Assembly: GCA_964057225.1 (NCBI GenBank)
Contig: OZ059900.1
Location: 16,693,638 to 16,757,637 of the forward strand
From: Auanema rhodensis
Lineage: Eukaryota > Nematoda > Chromadorea > Rhabditida > Rhabditidae
Direction of reading: 5' to 3'
DNA length: 64,000 bases
Part shown: positions 37,617 to 51,980 of the stretch, in pieces
Numbering within the stretch: the first letter of the stretch is position 1
Layout: each line of letters starts with the position of its first letter
Notes under the pieces: model-generated
Told to the model about the DNA's origin: nothing
Database searches by the model: none
Seen by the model: only the letters and a program-made list of their open reading frames with translations
Position numbers and translations under genes: made by a program

Positions 37617-40600
37617 CCCCTTATGGCTAATATTGATTAAATCGATTTTTGTTCATATGAGTCGTCAAATGCAACGAATTTCAGCGTGTTACATACTAAA
37701 ATGAAGCATTTTACATGCTGAACACTAGAAAAATACAAAAACACAGTATTTCCCATGAGAAATATTTTATCATGCTGGAAAACCAGTTTTTGGAAATTTC
37801 GCTGTAAACAAGGTTTTGACTTACGATTTCATGTGTTCAAACTCATGCAATGTCAATGAAACCTAGCTCAAAATTGTTTGTACAACGTCTAGTTCCACTT
37901 TCACGACAAAAAAACAAGGGTTAGAAAATTAAGGAAATTAGCATATTCTGAGGGCACGCCCCTTATGGCTAATATTGATTAAATCGATTTTTGTTCATAT
38001 GAGTCGTCAAATGCAACGAATTTCAGCGTGTTACAAACTAAAATGAAGCATTTTACATGCTGAACACTAGAAGAATACAAAAACACAGTATTTCCCATGA
38101 GAAATATTTTATTATGCTGGAAAACCAGTTTGTGGAAATTTCGCTGTAAACAAGGTTTTGACTTACGATTTCATGTGTTCAAACTCATGCAATGTCAATG
38201 AAACCTAGCTCAAAATTGTTCGTACAACGTCTAGTTCCACTTTCACGACAAAAAAACAGGGGTTAGAAAATTAAGGAAATTAGCATATTCTGAGGGCACG
38301 CCCCTTATGGCTAATATTGATTAAATCGATTTTTGTTCATATGAGTCGTCAAATGCAACGAATTTCAGCGTGTTACATACTAAAATGAAGCATTTTACAT
38401 GCTGAACACTAGAAAAATACAAAAACACAGTATTTCCCATGAGAAATATTTTATCATGCTGGAAAACCAGTTTTTGGAAATTTCGCTGTAAACAAGGTTT
38501 TGACTTACGATTTCATGTGTTCAAACTCATGCAATGTCAATGAAACCTAGCTCAAAATTGTTTGTACAACGTCTAGTTCCACTTTCACGACAAAAAAACA
38601 GGGGTTAGAAAATTAAGGAAATTAGCATATTCTGAGGGCACGCCCCTTATGGCTAATATTGATTAAATCGATTTTTGTTCATATGAGTCGTCAAATGCAA
38701 CGAATTTCAGCGTGTTACAAACTAAAATGAAGCATTTTACATGCTGAACACTAGAAAAATACAAAAACACAGTGTTTCCCATGAGAAATATTTTATTATG
38801 CTGGAAAACCAGTTTTTGGAAATTTCGCTGTAAACAAGGTTTTGACTTACGATTTCATGTGTTCAAACTCATGCAACGTCAATGAAACCTAGCTCAAAAT
38901 TGTTCGTACAACGTCTATTTCCACTTTCACGACAAAAAAACAGGGGTTAGAAAATTAAGGAAATTAGCATATTCTGAGGGCACGCCCCTTATGGCTAATA
39001 TTGATTAAATCGATTTTTGTTCATATGAGTCGTCAAATGCAACGAATTTCAGCGTGTTACACACTAAAATGAAGCATTTCACATGCTGAACACTAGAAAA
39101 ATACAAAAACACAGTATTTCCCATGAGAAATATTTTATTATGCTGGAAAACCAGTTTTTGGAAATTTCGCTGTAAACAAGGTTTTGACTTACGATTTCAT
39201 GTGTTCAAACTCATGCAATGTCAATGAAACCTAGCTCAAAATTGTTCGTACAACGTCTAGTTCCACTTTCACGACAAAAAAACAGGGGTTAGAAAATTAA
39301 GGAAATTAGCATATTCTGAGGGCACGCCCCTTATGGCTAATATTGATTAAATCGATTTTTGTTCATATGAGTCGTCAAATGCAACGAATTTCAGCGTGTT
39401 ACAAACTAAAATGAAGCATTTTACATGCTGAACACTAGAAAAATACAAAAACACAGTGTTTCCCATGAGAAATATTTTATTATGCTGGAAAACCAGTTTT
39501 TGGAAATTTCGCTGTAAACAAGGTTTTGACTTACGATTTCATGTGTTCAAACTCATGCAATGTCAATGAAACCTAGCTCAAAATTGTTCGTACAACGTCT
39601 AGTTCCACTTTCACGACAAAAAAACAGGGGTTAGAAAATTAAGGAAATTAGCATATTCTGAGGGCACGCCCCTTATGGCTAATATTGATTAAATCGATTT
39701 TTGTTCATATGAGTCGTCAAATGCAACGAATTTCAGCGTGTTACATACTAAAATGAAGCATTTTACATGCTGAACACTAGAAGAATACAAAAACACAGTA
39801 TTTCCCATGAGAAATATTTTATTATGCTGGAAAACCAGTTTGTGGAAATTTCGCTGTAAACAAGGTTTTGACTTACGATTTCATGTGTTCAAACTCATGC
39901 AATGTTAATGAAACCTAGCTCAAAATTGTTCGTACAACGTCTAGTTCCACTTTCACGACAAAAAAACAGGGGTTAGAAAATTAAGGAAATTAGCATATTC
40001 TGAGGGCACGCCCCTTATGGCTAATATTGATTAAATCGATTTTTGTTCATATGAGTCGTCAAATGCAACGAATTTCAGCGTGTTACATACTAAAATGAAG
40101 CATTTTACATGCTGAACACTAGAAAAATACAAAAACACAGTATTTCTCATGAAAAATATTTTATTATGCTGGAAAACCAGTTTTTGGAAATTTCGCTGTA
40201 AACAAGGTTTTGACTTACGATTTCATGTGTTCAAACTCATGCAATGTCAATGAAACCTAGCTCAAAATTGTTCGTACAACGTCTAGTTCCACTTTCACGA
40301 CAAAAAAACAGGGGTTAGAAAATTAAGGAAATTAGCATATTCTGAGGGCACGCCCCTTATGGCTAATATTGATTAAATCGATTTTTGTTCATATGAGTCG
40401 TCAAATGCAACGAATTTCAGCGTGTTACATACTAAAATGAAGCATTTTACATGCTGAACACTAGAAAAATACAAAAACACAGTATTTCCCATGAGAAATA
40501 TTTTATTATGCTGGAAAACCAGTTTTTGGAAATTTCGCTGTAAACAAGGTTTTGACTTACGATTTCATGTGTTCAAACTCATGCAATGTCAATGAAACCT

Positions 40601-43430
40601 AGCTCAAAATTGTTCGTACAACGTCTAGTTCCACTTTCACGACAAAAAAACAGGGGTTAGAAAATTAAGGAAATTAGCATATTCTGAGGGCACGCCCCTT
40701 ATGGCTAATATTGATTAAATCGATTTTTGTTCATATGAGTCGTCAAATGCAACGAATTTCAGCGTGTTACATACTAAAATGAAGCATTTTACATGCTGAA
40801 CACTAGAAGAATACAAAAACACAGTATTTCCCATGAGAAATATTTTATTATGCTGGAAAACCAGTTTGTGGAAATTTCGCTGTAAACAAGGTTTTGACTT
40901 ACGATTTCATGTGTTCAAACTCATGCAATGTTAATGAAACCTAGCTCAAAATTGTTCGTACAACGTCTAGTTCCACTTTCACGACAAAAAAACAGGGGTT
41001 AGAAAATTAAGGAAATTAGCATATTCTGAGGGCACGCCCCTTATGGCTAATATTGATTAAATCGATTTTTGTTCATATGAGTCGTCAAATGCAACGAATT
41101 TCAGCGTGTTACATACTAAAATGAAGCATTTTACATGCTGAACACTAGAAAAATACAAAAACACAGTATTTCCCATGAGAAATATTTTATCATGCTGGAA
41201 AACCAGTTTTTGGAAATTTCGCTGTAAACAAGGTTTTGACTTACGATTTCATGTGTTCAAACTCATGCAATGTCAATGAAACCTAGCTCAAAATTGTTTG
41301 TACAACGTCTAGTTCCACTTTCACGACAAAAAAACAAGGGTTAGAAAATTAAGGAAATTAGCATATTCTGAGGGCACGCCCCTTATGGCTAATATTGATT
41401 AAATCGATTTTTGTTCATATGAGTCGTCAAATGCAACGAATTTCAGCGTGTTACATACTAAAATGAAGCATTTTACATGCTGAACACTAGAAGAATACAA
41501 AAACACAGTATTTCCCATGAGAAATATTTTATTATGCTGGAAAACCAGTTTGTGGAAATTTCGCTGTAAACAAGGTTTTGACTTACGATTTCATGTGTTC
41601 AAACTCATGCAATGTTAATGAAACCTAGCTCAAAATTGTTCGTACAACGTCTAGTTCCACTTTCACGACAAAAAAACAGGGGTTAGAAAATTAAGGAAAT
41701 TAGCATATTCTGAGGGCACGCCCCTTATGGCTAATATTGATTAAATCGATTTTTGTTCATATGAGTCGTCAAATGCAACGAATTTCAGCGTGTTACATAC
41801 TAAAATGAAGCATTTTACATGCTGAACACTAGAAAAATACAAAAACACAGTATTTCTCATGAAAAATATTTTATTATGCTGGAAAACCAGTTTTTGGAAA
41901 TTTCGCTGTAAACAAGGTTTTGACTTACGATTTCATGTGTTCAAACTCATGCAATGTCAATGAAACCTAGCTCAAAATTGTTCGTACAACGTCTAGTTCC
42001 ACTTTCACGACAAAAAAACAGGGGTTAGAAAATTAAGGAAATTAGCATATTCTGAGGGCACGCCCCTTATGGCTAATATTGATTAAATCGATTTTTGTTC
42101 ATATGAGTCGTCAAATGCAACGAATTTCAGCGTGTTACATACTAAAATGAAGCATTTTACATGCTGAACACTAGAAAAATACAAAAACACAGTATTTCCC
42201 ATGAGAAATATTTTATTATGCTGGAAAACCAGTTTTTGGAAATTTCGCTGTAAACAAGGTTTTGACTTACGATTTCATGTGTTCAAACTCATGCAATGTC
42301 AATGAAACCTAGCTCAAAATTGTTCGTACAACGTCTAGTTCCACTTTCACGACAAAAAAACAGGGGTTAGAAAATTAAGGAAATTAGCATATTCTGAGGG
42401 CACGCCCCTTATGGCTAATATTGATTAAATCGATTTTTGTTCATATAAGTCGTCAAATGCAACGAATTTCAGCGTGTTACATACTAAAATGAAGCATTTT
42501 ACATGCTGAACACTAGAAAAATACAAAAACACAGTATTTCCCATGAGAAATATTTTATTATGCTGGAAAACCAGTTTTTGGAAATTTCGCTGTAAACAAG
42601 GTTTTGACTTACGATTTCATGTGTTCAAAGTCATGCAATGTCAATGAAACCTAGCTCAAAATTGTTCGTACAACGTCTAGTTCCACTTTCACGACAAAAA
42701 AACAGGGGTTAGAAAATTAAGGAAATTAGCATATTCTGAGGGCACGCCCCTTATGGCTAATATTGATTAAATCGATTTTTGTTCATATGAGTCGTCAAAT
42801 GCAACGAATTTCAGCGTGTTACATACTAAAATGAAGCATTTTACATGCTGAACACTAGAAGAATACAAAAACACAGTATTTCCCATGAGAAATATTTTAT
42901 TATGCTGGAAAACCAGTTTTTGGAAATTTCGCTGTAAACAAGGTTTTGACTTACGATTTCATGTGTTCAAACTCATGCAATGTCAATGAAACCTAGCTCA
43001 AAATTGTTCGTACAACGTCTAGTTCCACTTTCACGACAAAAAAACAGGGGTTAGAAAATTAAGGAAATTAGCATATTCTGAGGGCACGCCCCTTATGACT
43101 AATATTGATTAAATCGATTTTTGTTCATATGAGTTGTCAAATGCAACGAATTTCAGCGTGTTACACATTAAAATGAAGCATTTTACATTCTGAACACTAG
43201 AAAAATACAAAAACACAGTATTTCCCATGAGAAATATTTTATCATGCTGGAAAACCAGTTTTTGGAAATTTCGCTGTAAACAAGGTTTTGACTTACGATT
43301 TCATGTGTTCAAACTCATGCAATGTCAATGAAACCTAGCTCAAAATTGTTTGTACAACGTCTAGTTCCACTTTCACGACAAAAAAACAGGGGTTAGAAAA
43401 TTAAGGAAATTAGCATATTCTGAGGGCACG
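37617..43430. repeat. 18-monomer HOR, copy 2 (m111-m127)
   Basis: m111-m126 match m93-m108 in order and in every diagnostic mark I checked, over 5472 bp. m127 (43089-43430) begins with the same G10A (TTATGACTAAT) as m109, then differs: it has C47T, ACACATT at 76-82 and ACATTCTG (G101T), while m109 has TTATATACT. The end of the shared tract therefore falls between monomer positions about 10 and 47. Confidence 0.92.
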
Positions 43431-45824
43431 CCCCTTATGGCTAATATTGATTAAATCGATTTTTGTTCATATGAGTCGTCAAATGCAACGAATTTCAGCG
43501 TGTTACAAACTAAAATGAAGCATTTTACATGCTGAACACTAGAAAAATACAAAAACACAGTGTTTCCCATGAGAAATATTTTATTATGCTGGAAAACCAG
43601 TTTTTGGAAATTTCGCTGTAAACAAGGTTTTGACTTACGATTTCATGTGTTCAAACTCATGCAACGTCAATGAAACCTAGCTCAAAATTGTTCGTACAAC
43701 GTCTAGTTCCACTTTCACGACAAAAAAACAGGGGTTAGAAAATTAAGGAAATTAGCATATTCTGAGGGCACGCCCCTTATGGCTAATATTGATTAAATCG
43801 ATTTTTGTTCATATGAGTCGTCAAATGCAACGAATTTCAGCGTGTTACATACTAAAATGAAGCATTTTACATGCTGAACACTAGAAAAATACAAAAACAC
43901 AGTATTTCCCATGAGAAATATTTTATCATGCTGGAAAACCAGTTTTTGGAAATTTCGCTGTAAACAAGGTTTTGACTTACGATTTCATGTGTTCAAACTC
44001 ATGCAATGTCAATGAAACCTAGCTCAAAATTGTTTGTACAACGTCTAGTTCCACTTTCACGACAAAAAAACAGGGGTTAGAAAATTAAGGAAATTAGCAT
44101 ATTCTGAGGGCACGCCCCTTATGGCTAATATTGATTAAATCGATTTTTGTTCATATGAGTCGTCAAATGCAACGAATTTCAGCGTGTTACACATTAAAAT
44201 GAAGCATTTTACATGCTGAACACTAGAAAAATACAAAAACACAGTATTTCCCATGAGAAATATTTTATCATGCTGGAAAACCAGTTTTTGGAAATTTCGC
44301 TGTAAACAAGGTTTTGACTTACGATTTCATGTGTTCAAACTCATGCAACGTCAATGAAACCTAGCTCAAAATTGTTCGTACAACGTCTAGTTCCACTTTC
44401 ACGACAAGAAAACAGGGGTTAGAAAATTAAGGAAATTAGCATATTCTGAGGGCACGCCCCTTATGGCTAATATTGATTAAATCGATTTTTGTTCATATGA
44501 GTCGTCAAATGCAACGAATTTCAGCGTGTTACACACTAAAATGAAGCATTTCACATGCTGAACACTAGAAAAATACAAAAACACAGTATTTCCCATGAGA
44601 AATATTTTATTATGCTGGAAAACCAGTTTTTGGAAATTTCGCTGTAAACAAGGTTTTGACTTACGATTTCATGTGTTCAAACTCATGCAATGTCAATGAA
44701 ACCTAGCTCAAAATTGTTCGTACAACGTCTAGTTCCACTTTCACGACAAAAAAACAGGGGTTAGAAAATTAAGGAAATTAGCATATTCTGAGGGCACGCC
44801 CCTTATGGCTAATATTGATTAAATCGATTTTTGTTCATATGAGTCGTCAAATGCAACGAATTTCAGCGTGTTACAAACTAAAATGAAGCATTTTACATGC
44901 TGAACACTAGAAAAATACAAAAACACAGTGTTTCCCATGAGAAATATTTTATTATGCTGGAAAACCAGTTTTTGGAAATTTCGCTGTAAACAAGGTTTTG
45001 ACTTACGATTTCATGTGTTCAAACTCATGCAATGTCAATGAAACCTAGCTCAAAATTGTTCGTACAACGTCTAGTTCCACTTTCACGACAAAAAAACAGG
45101 GGTTAGAAAATTAAGGAAATTAGCATATTCTGAGGGCACGCCCCTTATGGCTAATATTGATTAAATCGATTTTTGTTCATATGAGTCGTCAAATGCAACG
45201 AATTTCAGCGTGTTACATACTAAAATGAAGCATTTTACATGCTGAACACTAGAAAAATACAAAAACACAGTATTCCCCATGAGAAATATTTTATTATGCT
45301 GGAAAACCAGTTTTTGGAAATTTCGCTGTAAACAAGGTTTTGACTTACGATTTCATGTGTTCAAACTCATGCAATGTCAATGAAACCTAGCTCAAAATTG
45401 TTCGTACAACGTCTAGTTCCACTTTCACGACAAAAAAACAGGGGTTAGAAAATTAAGGAAATTAGCATATTCTGAGGGCACGCCCCTTATGGCTAATATT
45501 GATTAAATCGATTTTTGTTCATATGAGTCGTCAAATGCAACGAATTTCAGCGTGTTACATACTAAAATGAAGCATTTTACATGCTGAACACTAGAAAAAT
45601 ACAAAAACACAGTATTTCCCATGAGAAATATTTTATCATGCTGGAAAACCAGTTTTTGGAAATTTCGCTGTAAACAAGGTTTTGACTTACGATTTCATGT
45701 GTTCAAACTCATGCAATGTCAATGAAACCTAGCTCAAAATTGTTCGTACAACGTCTAGTTCCACTTTCACGACAAAAAAACAGGGGTTAGAAAATTAAGG
45801 AAATTAGCATATTCTGAGGGCACG
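43431..45824. repeat. Monomers m128-m134, mixed E, C, F and A copies
   Basis: m128 is E with 276G. m129 is C-301G. m130 has ACACATT, 155C and 235C with a private G in the A run (ACAAGAAAAC). m131 is F. m132 is E-235T. m133 is A with T135C (TATTCCCC). m134 has 155C with 263C and 301G. The F, E-235T, A-135C trio recurs at 49245 and 51981. Confidence 0.88.
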
Positions 45825-47534
45825 CCCCTTATGGCTAATATTGATTAAATCGATTTTTGTTCATATGAGTCGTCAAATGCAACGAATTTCAGCGTGTTAC
45901 ACATTAAAATGAAGCATTTTACATTCTGAACACTAGAAAAATACAAAAACACAGTATTTCCCATGAGAAATATTTTATCATGCTGGAAAACCAGTTTTTG
46001 GAAATTTCGCTGTAAACAAGGTTTTGACTTACGATTTCATGTGTTCAAACTCATGCAATGTCAATGAAACCTAGCTCAAAATTGTTTGTACAACGTCTAG
46101 TTCCACTTTCACGACAAAAAAACAGGGGTTAGAAAATTAAGGAAATTAGCATATTCTGAGGGCACGCCCCTTATGGCTAATATTGATTAAATCGATTTTT
46201 GTTCATATGAGTCGTCAAATGCAACGAATTTCAGCGTGTTACAAACTAAAATGAAGCATTTTACATGCTGAACACTAGAAAAATACAAAAACACAGTGTT
46301 TCCCATGAGAAATATTTTATTATGCTGGAAAACCAGTTTTTGGAAATTTCGCTGTAAACAAGGTTTTGACTTACGATTTCATGTGTTCAAACTCATGCAA
46401 CGTCAATGAAACCTAGCTCAAAATTGTTCGTACAACGTCTAGTTCAACTTTCACGACAAAAAAACAGGGGTTAGAAAATTAAGGAAATTAGCATATTCTG
46501 AGGGCACGCCCCTTATGGCTAATATTGATTAAATCGATTTTTGTTCATATGAGTCGTCAAATGCAACGAATTTCAGCGTGTTACATACTAAAATGAAGCA
46601 TTTTACATGCTGAACACTAGAAAAATACAAAAACACAGTATTTCCCATGAGAAATATTTTATCATGCTGGAAAACCAGTTTTTGGAAATTTCGCTGTAAA
46701 CAAGGTTTTGACTTACGATTTCATGTGTTCAAACTCATGCAATGTCAATGAAACCTAGCTCAAAATTGTTTGTACAACGTCTAGTTCCACTTTCACGACA
46801 AAAAAACAGGGGTTAGAAAATTAAGGAAATTAGCATATTCTGAGGGCACGCCCCTTATGGCCAATATTGATTAAATCGATTTTTGTTCATATGAGTCGTC
46901 AAATGCAACGAATTTCAGCGTGTTACACATTAAAATGAAGCATTTTACATGCTGAACACTAGAAAAATACAAAAACACAGTATTTCCCATGAGAAATATT
47001 TTATCATGCTGGAAAACCAGTTTTTGGAAATTTCGCTGTAAACAAGGTTTTGACTTACGATTTCATGTGTTCAAACTCATGCAATGTCAATGAAACCTAG
47101 CTCAAAATTGTTTGTACAACGTCTAGTTCCACTTTCACGACAAAAAAACAGGGGTTAGAAAATTAAGGAAATTAGCATATTCTGAGGGCACGCCCCTTAT
47201 GGCTAATATTGATTAAATCGATTTTTGTTCATATGAGTCGTCAAATGCAACGAATTTCAGCGTGTTACAAACTAAAATGAAGCATTTTACATGCTGAACA
47301 CTAGAAAAATACAAAAACACAGTGTTTCCCATGAGAAATATTTTATTATGCTGGAAAACCAGTTTTTGGAAATTTCGCTGTAAACAAGGTTTTGACTTAC
47401 GATTTCATGTGTTCAAACTCATGCAACGTCAATGAAACCTAGCTCAAAATTGTTCGTACAACGTCTATTTCCACTTTCACGACAAAAAAACAGGGGTTAG
47501 AAAATTAAGGAAATTAGCATATTCTGAGGGCACG
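45825..47534. repeat. 5-monomer HOR, copy 1 (m135-m139)
   Basis: Order: ACACATT copy with G101T (ACATTCTG), E with C280A (AGTTCAACT), C-301G, ACACATT copy with T12C (TTATGGCCAAT), E with G276T. The length is 1710 bp. All five marks recur in the same order in the next 1710 bp. Confidence 0.92.
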
Positions 47535-49244
47535 CCCCTTATGGCTAATATTGATTAAATCGATTTTTGTTCATATGAGTCGTCAAATGCAACGAATTTC
47601 AGCGTGTTACACACTAAAATGAAGCATTTTACATTCTGAACACTAGAAAAATACAAAAACACAGTATTTCCCATGAGAAATATTTTATCATGCTGGAAAA
47701 CCAGTTTTTGGAAATTTCGCTGTAAACAAGGTTTTGACTTACGATTTCATGTGTTCAAACTCATGCAATGTCAATGAAACCTAGCTCAAAATTGTTTGTA
47801 CAACGTCTAGTTCCACTTTCACGACAAAAAAACAGGGGTTAGAAAATTAAGGAAATTAGCATATTCTGAGGGCACGCCCCTTATGGCTAATATTGATTAA
47901 ATCGATTTTTGTTCATATGAGTCGTCAAATGCAACGAATTTCAGCGTGTTACAAACTAAAATGAAGCATTTTACATGCTGAACACTAGAAAAATACAAAA
48001 ACACAGTGTTTCCCATGAGAAATATTTTATTATGCTGGAAAACCAGTTTTTGGAAATTTCGCTGTAAACAAGGTTTTGACTTACGATTTCATGTGTTCAA
48101 ACTCATGCAACGTCAATGAAACCTAGCTCAAAATTGTTCGTACAACGTCTAGTTCAACTTTCACGACAAAAAAACAGGGGTTACAAAATTAAGGAAATTA
48201 GCATATTCTGAGGGCACGCCCCTTATGGCTAATATTGATTAAATCGATTTTTGTTCATATGAGTCGTCAAATGCAACGAATTTCAGCGTGTTACATACTA
48301 AAATGAAGCATTTTACATGCTGAACACTAGAAAAATACAAAAACACAGTATTTCCCATGAGAAATATTTTATCATGCTGGAAAACCAGTTTTTGGAAATT
48401 TCGCTGTAAACAAGGTTTTGACTTACGATTTCATGTGTTCAAACTCATGCAATGTCAATGAAACCTAGCTCAAAATTGTTTGTACAACGTCTAGTTCCAC
48501 TTTCACGACAAAAAAACAGGGGTTAGAAAATTAAGGAAATTAGCATATTCTGAGGGCACGCCCCTTATGGCCAATATTGATTAAATCGATTTTTGTTCAT
48601 ATGAGTCGTCAAATGCAACGAATTTCAGCGTGTTACACATTAAAATGAAGCATTTTACATGCTGAACACTAGAAAAATACAAAAACACAGTATTTCCCAT
48701 GAGAAATATTTTATCATGCTGGAAAACCAGTTTTTGGAAATTTCGCTGTAAACAAGGTTTTGACTTACGATTTCATGTGTTCAAACTCATGCAATGTCAA
48801 TGAAACCTAGCTCAAAATTGTTTGTACAACGTCTAGTTCCACTTTCACGACAAAAAAACAGGGGTTAGAAAATTAAGGAAATTAGCATATTCTGAGGGCA
48901 CGCCCCTTATGGCTAATATTGATTAAATCGATTTTTGTTCATATGAGTCGTCAAATGCAACGAATTTCAGCGTGTTACAAACTAAAATGAAGCATTTTAC
49001 ATGCTGAACACTAGAAAAATACAAAAACACAGTGTTTCCCATGAGAAATATTTTATTATGCTGGAAAACCAGTTTTTGGAAATTTCGCTGTAAACAAGGT
49101 TTTGACTTACGATTTCATGTGTTCAAACTCATGCAACGTCAATGAAACCTAGCTCAAAATTGTTCGTACAACGTCTATTTCCACTTTCACGACAAAAAAA
49201 CAGGGGTTAGAAAATTAAGGAAATTAGCATATTCTGAGGGCACG
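47535..49244. repeat. 5-monomer HOR, copy 2 (m140-m144)
   Basis: It matches copy 1 in 101T, 280A, 12C and 276T. Two differences are visible: m140 has ACACACT where m135 has ACACATT, and m141 has a private GGTTACAAAA near position 308. Confidence 0.92.
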
Positions 49245-51980
49245 CCCCTTATGGCTAATATTGATTAAATCGATTTTTGTTCATATGAGTCGTCAAATGC
49301 AACGAATTTCAGCGTGTTACACACTAAAATGAAGCATTTCACATGCTGAACACTAGAAAAATACAAAAACACAGTATTTCCCATGAGAAATATTTTATTA
49401 TGCTGGAAAACCAGTTTTTGGAAATTTCGCTGTAAACAAGGTTTTGACTTACGATTTCATGTGTTCAAACTCATGCAATGTCAATGAAACCTAGCTCAAA
49501 ATTGTTCGTACAACGTCTAGTTCCACTTTCACGACAAAAAAACAGGGGTTAGAAAATTAAGGAAATTAGCATATTCTGAGGGCACGCCCCTTATGGCTAA
49601 TATTGATTAAATCGATTTTTGTTCATATGAGTCGTCAAATGCAACGAATTTCAGCGTGTTACAAACTAAAATGAAGCATTTTACATGCTGAACACTAGAA
49701 AAATACAAAAACACAGTGTTTCCCATGAGAAATATTTTATTATGCTGGAAAACCAGTTTTTGGAAATTTCGCTGTAAACAAGGTTTTGACTTACGATTTC
49801 ATGTGTTCAAACTCATGCAATGTCAATGAAACCTAGCTCAAAATTGTTCGTACAACGTCTAGTTCCACTTTCACGACAAAAAAACAGGGGTTAGAAAATT
49901 AAGGAAATTAGCATATTCTGAGGGCACGCCCCTTATGGCTAATATTGATTAAATCGATTTTTGTTCATATGAGTCGTCAAATGCAACGAATTTCAGCGTG
50001 TTACATACTAAAATGAAGCATTTTACATGCTGAACACTAGAAAAATACAAAAACACAGTATTCCCCATGAGAAATATTTTATTATGCTGGAAAACCAGTT
50101 TTTGGAAATTTCGCTGTAAACAAGGTTTTGACTTACGATTTCATGTGTTCAAACTCATGCAATGTCAATGAAACCTAGCTCAAAATTGTTCGTACAACGT
50201 CTAGTTCCACTTTCACGACAAAAAAACAGGGGTTAGAAAATTAAGGAAATTAGCATATTCTGAGGGCACGCCCCTTATGGCTAATATTGATTAAATCGAT
50301 TTTTGTTCATATGAGTCGTCAAATGCAACGAATTTCAGCGTGTTACATACTAAAATGAAGCATTTTACATGCTGAACACTAGATAAATACAAAAACACAG
50401 TATTTCCCATGAGAAATATTTTATTATGCTGGAAAACCAGTTTTTGGAAATTTCGCTGTAAACAAGGTTTTGACTTACGATTTCATGTGTTCAAACTCAT
50501 GCAATGTCAATGAAACCTAGCTCAAAATTGTTCGTACAACGTCTAGTTCCACTTTCACGACAAAAAAACAGGGGTTAGAAAATTAAGGAAATTAGCATAT
50601 TCTGAGGGCACGCCCCTTATGGCTAATATTGATTAAATCGATTTTTGTTCATATGAGTCGTCAAATGCAACGAATTTCAGCGTGTTACATACTAAAATGA
50701 AGCATTTTACATGCTGAACACTAGAAAAATACAAAAACACTGTATTTCCCATGAGAAATATTTTATTATGCTGGAAAACCAGTTTTTGGAAATTTCGCTG
50801 TAAACAAGGTTTTGACTTACGATTTCATGTGTTCAAACTCATGCAATGTCAATGAAACCTAGCTCAAAATTGTTCGTACAACGTCTAGTTCCACTTTCAC
50901 GACAAAAAAACAGGGGTTAGAAAATTAAGGAAATTAGCATATTCTGAGGGCACGCCCCTTATGGCTAATATTGATTAAATCGATTTTTGTTCATATGAGT
51001 CGTCAAATGCAACGAATTTCAGCGTGTTACATACTAAAATGAAGCATTTTACATGCTGAACACTAGAAGAATACAAAAACACAGTATTTCCCATGAGAAA
51101 TATTTTATTATGCTGGAAAACCAGTTTGTGGAAATTTCGCTGTAAACAAGGTTTTGACTTACGATTTCATGTGTTCAAACTCATGCAATGTTAATGAATC
51201 CTAGCTCAAAATTGTTCGTACAACGTCTAGTTCCACTTTCACGACAAAAAAACAGGGGTTAGAAAATTAAGGAAATTAGCATATTCTGAGGGCACGCCCC
51301 TTATGGCTAATATTGATTAAATCGATTTTTGTTCATATGAGTCGTCAAATGCAACGAATTTCAGCGTGTTACATACTAAAATGAAGCATTTTACATGCTG
51401 AACACTAGAAAAATACAAAAACACAGTATTTCCCATGAGAAATATTTTATCATGCTGGAAAACCAGTTTTTGGAAATTTCGCTGTAAACAAGGTTTTGAC
51501 TTACGATTTCATGTGTTCAAACTCATGCAATGTCAATGAAACCTAGCTCAAAATTGTTTGTACAACGTCTAGTTCCACTTTCACGACAAAAAAACAAGGG
51601 TTAGAAAATTAAGGAAATTAGCATATTCTGAGGGCACGCCCCTTATGGCTAATATTGATTAAATCGATTTTTGTTCATATGAGTCGTCAAATGCAACGAA
51701 TTTCAGCGTGTTACAAACTAAAATGAAGCATTTTACATGCTGAACACTAGAAAAATACAAAAACACAGTGTTTCCCATGAGAAATATTTTATTATGCTGG
51801 AAAACCAGTTTTTGGAAATTTCGCTGTAAACAAGGTTTTGACTTACGATTTCATGTGTTCAAACTCATGCAACGTCAATGAAACCTAGCTCAAAATTGTT
51901 CGTACAACGTCTAGTTCCACTTTCACGACAAAAAAACAGGGGTTAGAAAATTAAGGAAATTAGCATATTCTGAGGGCACG
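49245..51980. repeat. 8-monomer HOR, copy 1 (m145-m152)
   Basis: Order: F, E-235T, A with 135C (TATTCCCC), A with A114T (AGATAAATAC), A with a private A-to-T giving CACTGTATTT, D-238T, C, E. The length is 2736 bp. m150 has an extra private change (TGAATCC). m145-m151 recur as m153-m159. Confidence 0.92.
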
